Source: Actinomycetota bacterium (lineage in GTDB: Bacteria > Actinomycetota > Actinomycetes > Nanopelagicales > Nanopelagicaceae). Taken from it: DNA of 46,933 nt. Location of the stretch: the NCBI GenBank assembly GCA_947450175.1, contig CANFUR010000002.1, forward strand, positions 1 to 46,933. The letters run 5' to 3'. Position 1 is the first letter of the stretch. Every line of letters starts with the position of its first letter. The notes under the pieces are model-generated. The model made no database searches. It was not told the DNA's origin and saw only the letters and a program-made list of their open reading frames with translations. Position numbers and translations under genes: made by a program. Below are positions 40,820 through 46,933 of this stretch, piece by piece.

Positions 40820-41170
40820 TTACTTCCACATTGAGGCGATAAGAATGTTTGTAACTGTTAGTCCAATAAGTAGCAACCATGTGTTCTTGGCTAACTCAAT
40901 TTTTTTGACATTTTTATAACCAATTACCAAAATAACTATGAGAACTAAAAGTTTGATTCCGTATTTTGTATGGTTAAGCGTTTCATCTGGATGAACGGTA
41001 GAAAACATTCCCACCATCGCTACTCCTGCTATGAGGGCAGTTAACCCTGCATGCAAGATTCCAGGATTAAGTTTTCTTGGGCTCTTATTCCATTGGAGCA
41101 ATAAAAGCGCCAGGATCCCTACTACGCAGAGAATATGGATGACAAGTAGAAGGCTGTTGATTGATGACAT
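40820..41170 (-). CDS. small four-TM integral membrane protein, unknown function
   Basis: 116 aa, about four hydrophobic helices with several His residues in or near helices; upstream of dacB with 1 nt gap. Confidence 0.7.
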   Translation of the reverse strand: MSSINSLLLVIHILCVVGILALLLLQWNKSPRKLNPGILHAGLTALIAGVAMVGMFSTVHPDETLNHTKYGIKLLVLIVILVIGYKNVKKIELAKNTWLLLIGLTVTNILIASMWK

Positions 41171-41192
41171 GGATTCAGTTTAGAGTGCCTCT
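41171..41192. promoter_or_regulatory. symmetric divergent promoter CAT-N6-AGTTTAGAGT-N6-ATG
   Basis: -10-like TAAACT (minus, 41177-41182) and TAGAGT (plus, 41181-41186) share 2 bp and are each exactly 6 nt from their start codons. Confidence 0.6.
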
Positions 41193-41840
41193 ATGTCTTC
41201 TCCAACAACCCCAGCCTCTATTGGACCGGGTGAATTTTTCCCAGTAGTTGGTGTTGGTCCACATGAAAAGCCTTGGCCAGAAGGTCCTCAATATGAAACT
41301 GAGTTATTGCTGAATGGTGATCGCAGAAATGTCCTAGATCATTACCGTTATTGGAGCGTAGAAGCCATCGTTGCGGATTTAGATTCAAAACGACACAAGC
41401 TGCAGATTGCAATTGAAAATTGGCAACATGATTTAAATATTGGTTCTATCGTTAGAACTGCTAACGCGTTTAATGTTTCTGGTGTTCATATAGTCGGAAA
41501 ACGTGATTGGAATAAACGCGGTGCAATGGTGACTGACAGGTACCTCACCGTTCACCACCATCCAACTGTTGAGGATTTTGCGCTTTGGTGTAAAGAAAAC
41601 GAACTACCAATTATCGGAATAGATAACATGCCAGGTTCTAAGCAGCTAGAAAGCGCCCAATTACCTGAAAAGTGCGTACTCTTATTTGGACAAGAAGGCG
41701 CGGGAATGTCGGATGAGGGAATTGCAGTGTGCGAAGTGTTATATGAAATCAATCAATACGGCTCAACGCGTTCTATGAATGCCTCAGCCGCTGGAGCAAT
41801 TGCCATGTACCACTGGGCTTTGCAGCACTTGCCTCGATGA
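41193..41840 (+). CDS. TrmH/SpoU family RNA 2'-O-methyltransferase
   Basis: NIGSIVRTANAFNVSGVHIVG, LLFGQEGAGMSDEGI, RSMNASAAGAIAMYHW (SPOUT motifs 1-3). Confidence 0.93.
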   Translation: MSSPTTPASIGPGEFFPVVGVGPHEKPWPEGPQYETELLLNGDRRNVLDHYRYWSVEAIVADLDSKRHKLQIAIENWQHDLNIGSIVRTANAFNVSGVHIVGKRDWNKRGAMVTDRYLTVHHHPTVEDFALWCKENELPIIGIDNMPGSKQLESAQLPEKCVLLFGQEGAGMSDEGIAVCEVLYEINQYGSTRSMNASAAGAIAMYHWALQHLPR

Positions 41841-43012
41841 TGAAAACTTGGTTAACGCGCAATTTAATTCTTCTCACTCTCGTTTCATTAGCCCAAGACG
41901 CGGCAAGTGAACTTCTTTATCCATTACTGCCAATTTTATTGACTGGCGTTATTGGTGCAGCACCACTGGCCCTTGGGCTCATTGAAGGTTGCGCCGAAGC
42001 TGCAGCGGGATTTACAAAGTTAATTAGTGGTAAATCAAGTGATCGTTTAGGTCGCAAACCTTTTGTTATCTCTGGTTACTCACTGGCAGGTTTTGGTAAA
42101 GCATTAGTTGTTGTTGCAACATCATGGCCATTAGTTTTCTTAGGTCGTGTAACAGATCGAATCGGAAAAGGAATGCGTGGGGCTCCTCGCGATGCATTGA
42201 TTTCAGATTCTGTCGATAAAGTAAATCTGGGCAAGGCTTTTGGCTTCCATCGAACTGGTGACAATATCGGTGCTGTTATCGGGCCTGGAATTGCGCTTAT
42301 CGGTTTAGCGATGCTCAATGGTGATGTTCGCGCGGTTGCTAAGTGGGCATTAATCCCAGCAATAATTTCTGGGCTACTAACGTTGTTTGTTAAAGAAAAT
42401 TTCGTTAAACCTATAAAACCAGAAGTAAAAGTTAAAAAGGATAAGACACCACTACCTGCTCCACTAAAGAAAGCAATTACGGTCCTTGTTCTAATCCAAC
42501 TAACAAATATCCCTGATGTTCTCTTACTCCTTCGCTTACATGACATTGGATTTTCAACCAATGGAGTCGTTCTCTCTTACATGCTCTTTAGCGCAGTAAC
42601 TGTTTTAGCTGCTTTTCCTGGTGGAGCAATTGCAGATAAGTTTTCACCGCGCATTGTTTACGCTGCTGGTTTGGTCGCTTTTGCCGCCACGTATGCAACA
42701 TTGGGATCGACTCAAAATCACACAGTTGCATTAATCGCTCTAGCTCTCTACGGATTATTTCCTGCACTAACCGATGGTGTTGGTAAGGCATGGATTGCGG
42801 GAATAAGCGAAGCCGATCACCGTGGACGCGCACAAGGCGTTTACCAAGCATCAATGAACTTTGCAGTTCTCGGTGCCGGAATTTGGGGTGGTGCTATGTG
42901 GAGTAAGGGTGCAACTCAGTGGCCTTTAATTATTGCTGCGGGCGGTGCCTTAATCGGAGCCCTTGTTCTATTTGTTTCTTACGCTTCAGTTTCATCCTCT
43001 AAAGCATCTTGA
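41837..43012 (+). CDS. major facilitator superfamily transporter
   Basis: 12-TM-like protein with SGKSSDRLGRKPFVISGY MFS loop motif. Confidence 0.9.
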   Translation: MMKTWLTRNLILLTLVSLAQDAASELLYPLLPILLTGVIGAAPLALGLIEGCAEAAAGFTKLISGKSSDRLGRKPFVISGYSLAGFGKALVVVATSWPLVFLGRVTDRIGKGMRGAPRDALISDSVDKVNLGKAFGFHRTGDNIGAVIGPGIALIGLAMLNGDVRAVAKWALIPAIISGLLTLFVKENFVKPIKPEVKVKKDKTPLPAPLKKAITVLVLIQLTNIPDVLLLLRLHDIGFSTNGVVLSYMLFSAVTVLAAFPGGAIADKFSPRIVYAAGLVAFAATYATLGSTQNHTVALIALALYGLFPALTDGVGKAWIAGISEADHRGRAQGVYQASMNFAVLGAGIWGGAMWSKGATQWPLIIAAGGALIGALVLFVSYASVSSSKAS

Positions 43013-43917
43013 ACAGCTTTTAATCGTCGCTCAATTTCATCAGCTTCATCATTTCGGCCTTGCATACGAATAATTTTTGCGATCCGGGTTTCAACATCAA
43101 CTATAAATTCAAAATCTTTGGGCTCATCTTCGCTCACGATAGATAGAACTTGCTCCAGCGTGGCAAGGGCATCATCAAATTTTTCTAGCAAGATTTGGGC
43201 CTTTCCATATTCAAATTGAGCAAAAGTTTCACGGCGGTGATCATGGCCAGTTTCAAAGACATCCATGGCCTTGCGCGCAGTTTCTAAAGCTAATTCGCCT
43301 TCTCCAAGTTCAATCAGGCACGAAGCGATTTTTTGATCACATCGTGCAACGTGAATAACTTCTTTGTTTCGCTTGAATAAGGCGCGCGCTTCTTTAAAAG
43401 AATCAATTGCTTTTTGAAAGTTCTTTAATTCTCGCTCAGCACAACCAATTAAGTGCAAATCATTTGCTGCACCAATTTCATTTCCATCAACTAAGTGCTC
43501 TTGTGCACATTCATTCATGGTGCTGACAACTTTGTCATATTGCTTTGATGTGTACCACCATTCGCCAAGTGTGCACGCAAGTTCAAGAGCAATCGGTGAT
43601 TTGTTCTCACGCAAGATTTCAACTGCCTTGCTCATAGCAGTTGCAGCTTCATCCATGCGCTTTAACTGATTTAAGTTATAACCAATCGCTGAATACGCCT
43701 GTGCTAGACCCTCACTTGGTGCACTTTCTCCAAGTGTTGAATAAATATCACGTGCTGTTTCGGCGAGTGCTAATGCCTCGTCGTATTGTCCACGCGCATA
43801 GATTCTGGCGCTTAATTCGTAATAAGTACTGGCGCGCTCCTCGCCATCAACTTCTGGAATGCGATCCCAGAGCATCTCTTCGGTGATGATTTCTTCCATG
43901 CCGTCATCTTCACTCAC
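42979..43917 (-). CDS. tetratricopeptide repeat protein (GTG start)
   Basis: TPR-like helix pairs (YDEALALAETARDIYSTLGE, AIDSFKEARALFKRNKE, DDALATLEQVLSIV). Confidence 0.83.
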   Translation of the reverse strand: MSEDDGMEEIITEEMLWDRIPEVDGEERASTYYELSARIYARGQYDEALALAETARDIYSTLGESAPSEGLAQAYSAIGYNLNQLKRMDEAATAMSKAVEILRENKSPIALELACTLGEWWYTSKQYDKVVSTMNECAQEHLVDGNEIGAANDLHLIGCAERELKNFQKAIDSFKEARALFKRNKEVIHVARCDQKIASCLIELGEGELALETARKAMDVFETGHDHRRETFAQFEYGKAQILLEKFDDALATLEQVLSIVSEDEPKDFEFIVDVETRIAKIIRMQGRNDEADEIERRLKAVQDALEDETEA

Positions 43918-43941
43918 GAGCCAGACTCTATATGTAAGGAG

Positions 43942-45273
43942 TTAATTTCGAGTGGGAATATCGATGAACGCGGGGCGCCAATTGCCCATCTCTTTTCGCC
44001 CTGCCTGCTTCACAATGGCGGCAGTTACTAGTCGGATTTGTTGCACGCTTTGTGCATCAAATGTATGGCCCCAAGGACAGCGATTAGCCATCGCACAGAC
44101 CCACGCATTTGTGCCCAGATTGAGCACAGCAGCGCCACTGGGGGCCGTGTAATACGTACTCATCGCTACAAAGCCTTTCTCGGTTGGGCTGATACTGGCT
44201 CGTGCCAAAACCTCTACACCAGGGCCTTTAGTGCCCATTGCCGTATCGGCTTCATAGCCATAAATACCTCTAATTACTGCCGTTGTGCCCAAAACGTTGA
44301 AAGGCCATTTGCTATCAACTTGAACTTCTAAATCTTTCTTGATTCCTAGTGAGAAAAACTGGGATCCTATGAACTTTGATTCTGGTTGATTAATATCGCG
44401 ATACGGAATTCTATTATTCATAACTCTGCCTTCAAGTTCAGTCTTAGCGTAAGCCGTATTGCCGCCAAAGATTAAAAGATTTGTTCCTTGGTTGATTTCA
44501 TTTTCAATCACATCACGCATTGATTGAGTCCAAAATTCACTATGGCCACCAAATATAATTGAAGCAGAATCAATCTTTGGCGCCTTATCTAAATCTATAT
44601 CAGTCAAATAATTAACATCTATTCCCAACTGTTCAATCATTTGTACAAGTGGTTGTTCCATGTAACGAAATTGCCCAGCACCATCGCCATCATAAGGTCG
44701 GTCAAATGAAACAGAATTGGCTTTACTCTCACGCATCCCATCAGCGCCTTTATAAAGTGAAGATCCACCCCACTGGTTATATGCTTGCCAAGTTAAGACT
44801 GAAGAGACAAAAGTAATCTCACTCTTTGACGATCCTCTAATCATTAATGGAACAAAGGTTGAAACTCTTCCAGGAGCTTTTAATTTCACTAAATATTGGC
44901 CGGGCGGGGTTGCTTGTGTAGCGGTAATTTGTGTTGCAGATTTAATTCTTTGAATCAAGCGAGCGCCAGCACCGTTGTAGTAACCAATTCGATACAGCGA
45001 AATATCGGCTGATTTTGCTCCAACAAGATTTAAAGATGCACTTTGTCCACAACTAATGCTTGTCTGATCAAAATAACCTTCTACGCGTTGGGCATCTTTG
45101 CGCCGTGAATAATCTGCACTAAAGCGCAACGCAACATCTCTATCCCACCCTTTATTGCCGACCTTTGCATTCTCAACTTTGGCCCAACCCGATTGCCATG
45201 CGCATTGAGCCGCTGGGGCCGCGGCAGGTGTCATCCCCCCAATCACAAGAGCACAGACCAGTGCGAGCTTCAT
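43942..45273 (-). CDS. secreted N,N-dimethylformamidase beta-subunit-like domain protein
   Basis: Signal peptide; YRIGYYNGAGARLIQ, VLTWQAYNQWGGSSLY, SFDRPYDGDGAGQFRYMEQPLVQMIEQLGIDVNYLTDIDLD, GGHSEFWTQSMRD typical of this family. Confidence 0.8.
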   Translation of the reverse strand: MKLALVCALVIGGMTPAAAPAAQCAWQSGWAKVENAKVGNKGWDRDVALRFSADYSRRKDAQRVEGYFDQTSISCGQSASLNLVGAKSADISLYRIGYYNGAGARLIQRIKSATQITATQATPPGQYLVKLKAPGRVSTFVPLMIRGSSKSEITFVSSVLTWQAYNQWGGSSLYKGADGMRESKANSVSFDRPYDGDGAGQFRYMEQPLVQMIEQLGIDVNYLTDIDLDKAPKIDSASIIFGGHSEFWTQSMRDVIENEINQGTNLLIFGGNTAYAKTELEGRVMNNRIPYRDINQPESKFIGSQFFSLGIKKDLEVQVDSKWPFNVLGTTAVIRGIYGYEADTAMGTKGPGVEVLARASISPTEKGFVAMSTYYTAPSGAAVLNLGTNAWVCAMANRCPWGHTFDAQSVQQIRLVTAAIVKQAGRKEMGNWRPAFIDIPTRN

Positions 45274-45298
45274 CTGCCAACCTTAAACGCCTTTCAAA

Positions 45299-45327
45299 TA
45301 GACAGCCCTTTGAGCGTGACTTACCAT
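45299..45327 (+). promoter_or_regulatory. sigma-70-like promoter upstream of the NiCoT gene: TAGACA-N17-TACCAT
   Basis: TAGACA at 45299-45304, 17-nt spacer, TACCAT at 45322-45327. Confidence 0.55.
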
Positions 45328-45333
45328 TTGTAC

Positions 45334-45350
45334 TTGCAAATCATTCGCAT
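45334..45350 (+). promoter_or_regulatory. Nur-like operator TTGCAA-N5-TCGCAT
   Basis: Similar to the Streptomyces Nur box tTGCaa-N5-ttGCAa; lies at the expected transcription start, 14 nt before the NiCoT ATG. Confidence 0.4.
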
Positions 45351-45363
45351 CTAGGGAGCCAGC

Positions 45364-46551
45364 ATGAACGTCGTAGTGAAGCAGGTTGAGCGCACGCCGC
45401 TTCGCCAGATGCTTACTCGAGATGAGTGGCGCCGCATGGGAGCAATGTTTGGCTTCATCCTTTTTCTTCACCTAGCTGGCGCCCTTTTAATGTGGAAAGC
45501 AACTACTGGCAAATACGAGTTAAGTGATGGATCACTTTTCGGTTGGGGAACTGCAGCCCTGGCCTACACATTAGGTATGCGCCACGCATTTGATGCCGAT
45601 CACATTAGCGCTATCGATAACACAACTCGTAAATTAATGTCAGAAGGCAAGCGACCACTTGCTGTTGGTTTCTTTTTCTCCTTAGGTCACTCTTCGGTTG
45701 TTGCTTTTCTTGCAATTTTACTTAACTTTGGAATTAAGGCACTTGGATCCCAGCTCAAAGATAACAACTCACAGCTTCACCACTACACAGGTCTAGTTGG
45801 TACAACTGTCAGTGGAGTTTTCTTAATGCTAATCGCGATTCTCAATTTAATGATTTTAGTATCAATCGTTGGTGTTTTTATTCAAATGCGTAAAGGTACT
45901 TATAACGAGGAAGAGTTAGAAAAGCATTTGAATTCACGTGGCTTGCTTATGCGATTCTTTGGTCCAATTGCTCGTCGAATCGATGCATCATGGAAGATGT
46001 ATCCCTTGGGTATTCTCTTTGGTTTAGGTTTCGATACTGCAACTGAAATTGGTTTGCTCGTACTTGCTGGCTCATCAGTTATAGCAGGTTTGCCTTGGTG
46101 GGCAATTATTTCACTACCATTATTTTTTGCTGGCGGAATGAGCTTGCTAGATACAATCGATGGATCATTTATGAACTTTGCATATGGTTGGGCTTTTTCA
46201 AAACCAGTACGCAAGGTTTACTACAACATAATCATCACTGGACTTTCAGTATCCGTTGCACTCTTTGTTGGTGGTTTAGAACTCTGCCAAGTCTTTGCGC
46301 GTCAGTTAAATCTGACAGGTAGCTTCTGGGATTATGCTTTGGCTTTTAATTTAAATAGTGCTGGGTACTTCATTGTTGGAGCTTTTGTTGTGGTGTGGAC
46401 TGTGGCATTAGTGCTGTGGAAATACGGCAAAATTGAAGAGCGCTGGCATAACAAAGCCCATGCAGCTCAATTAGCACGCGGTGAAGACAGCAATCACACT
46501 GCAGCTGGTATTGATTTAGGACCAATCAAAGATGGATTCAAGATCGATTAA
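45364..46551 (+). CDS. NiCoT family nickel/cobalt permease (HoxN/NixA-like)
   Basis: Signature TLGMRHAFDADHISAIDNTTRK (HX4DH), FSLGHSSVV, LGFDTATEIGLL motifs. Confidence 0.95.
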   Translation: MNVVVKQVERTPLRQMLTRDEWRRMGAMFGFILFLHLAGALLMWKATTGKYELSDGSLFGWGTAALAYTLGMRHAFDADHISAIDNTTRKLMSEGKRPLAVGFFFSLGHSSVVAFLAILLNFGIKALGSQLKDNNSQLHHYTGLVGTTVSGVFLMLIAILNLMILVSIVGVFIQMRKGTYNEEELEKHLNSRGLLMRFFGPIARRIDASWKMYPLGILFGLGFDTATEIGLLVLAGSSVIAGLPWWAIISLPLFFAGGMSLLDTIDGSFMNFAYGWAFSKPVRKVYYNIIITGLSVSVALFVGGLELCQVFARQLNLTGSFWDYALAFNLNSAGYFIVGAFVVVWTVALVLWKYGKIEERWHNKAHAAQLARGEDSNHTAAGIDLGPIKDGFKID

Positions 46552-46933
46552 ATAGCTTTATACGATGCTGGCCAATTGCTGCCCCAAGCAAAACAATCAA
46601 GGCACCAACTGGTTCATTCCAAACAACTGATTCGCCTAAAAAGATAATTCCAACAATTACGGCCACCACAGGTGTCACGTAAGTGACCGTACTGGCGATT
46701 GCACTTCCTGCAGCTTCCATAATCTTAAAGTTCCAAATGTAAGCAAAACCACTGCCAAATACTCCTAGTGCAATCATCGCAAGGACGGGACCCGGGCGAT
46801 ATTCATCTTTTGCTATTCCATCTATTAAATAGAACGGCAACAAAGTTAGTGCGCCAGTTGAAACTTGAGCCGCAGCAATAGCTTCGGGTTTTAATTTATG
46901 GGGTAAAACAAATTTGCGCGAATAAGGAAAGGA
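46538..46933 (-). CDS. EamA/DMT family transporter, 5' partial (runs off window)
   Basis: GSGFAYIWNFKIMEAAGSAIASTVTYVTPVVAVIVGIIFLGE motif. The ORF-track start at 46843 is TTG and the frame stays open to the window edge. Confidence 0.9.
   Translation of the reverse strand, partial: SFPYSRKFVLPHKLKPEAIAAAQVSTGALTLLPFYLIDGIAKDEYRPGPVLAMIALGVFGSGFAYIWNFKIMEAAGSAIASTVTYVTPVVAVIVGIIFLGESVVWNEPVGALIVLLGAAIGQHRIKLFNRS

Noticed and set aside
46538-46843. ORF-track start of the EamA transporter at 46843
   Set aside because: That start is an internal TTG; the frame continues open with EamA-like residues to the window edge, so the gene is 5' truncated by the window.
1-46933. tRNA genes, rRNA, CRISPR arrays, transposases, phage genes, toxin-antitoxin or defence islands
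   Set aside because: Looked for in intergenic regions and translations; none seen. Intergenic gaps are mostly too short to hold RNA genes.

Overview
The 46.9 kb window is gene-dense, AT-leaning actinobacterial chromosome. From gene content, gene order and compactness it looks like a streamlined freshwater acI/Nanopelagicales-type genome; that taxonomy is inference. I see no mobile elements, CRISPR arrays, rRNAs or tRNAs. Housekeeping blocks include menE-menA, a System II cytochrome c biogenesis operon (ccsB-resB-ccdA-tlpA), an XPB-type helicase locus, proC plus an unlisted 32-aa ribosomal bS22-like ORF, radA-mutY, clpC, argA-lysS-coaX-panC-folKBPE-ftsH-hpt-tilS, metZ, ctaB, dacB, a SpoU methyltransferase, and a NiCoT nickel/cobalt permease. 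I found no obvious new multi-gene defence or biosynthetic system. The strongest unusual signals are regulatory. (1) A recurrent TANNNT-N6-start codon arrangement at 14 gene starts implies pervasive leaderless transcription. (2) A perfectly symmetric 22-bp bidirectional leaderless promoter lies between 41170 and 41193. (3) A 9-bp perfect dyad covers the Shine-Dalgarno of a TTG-initiated NlpC/P60 gene. (4) A Nur-like operator sits next to a near-consensus promoter upstream of the NiCoT gene. All calls were made by reading the sequence and given translations; no database search was run.
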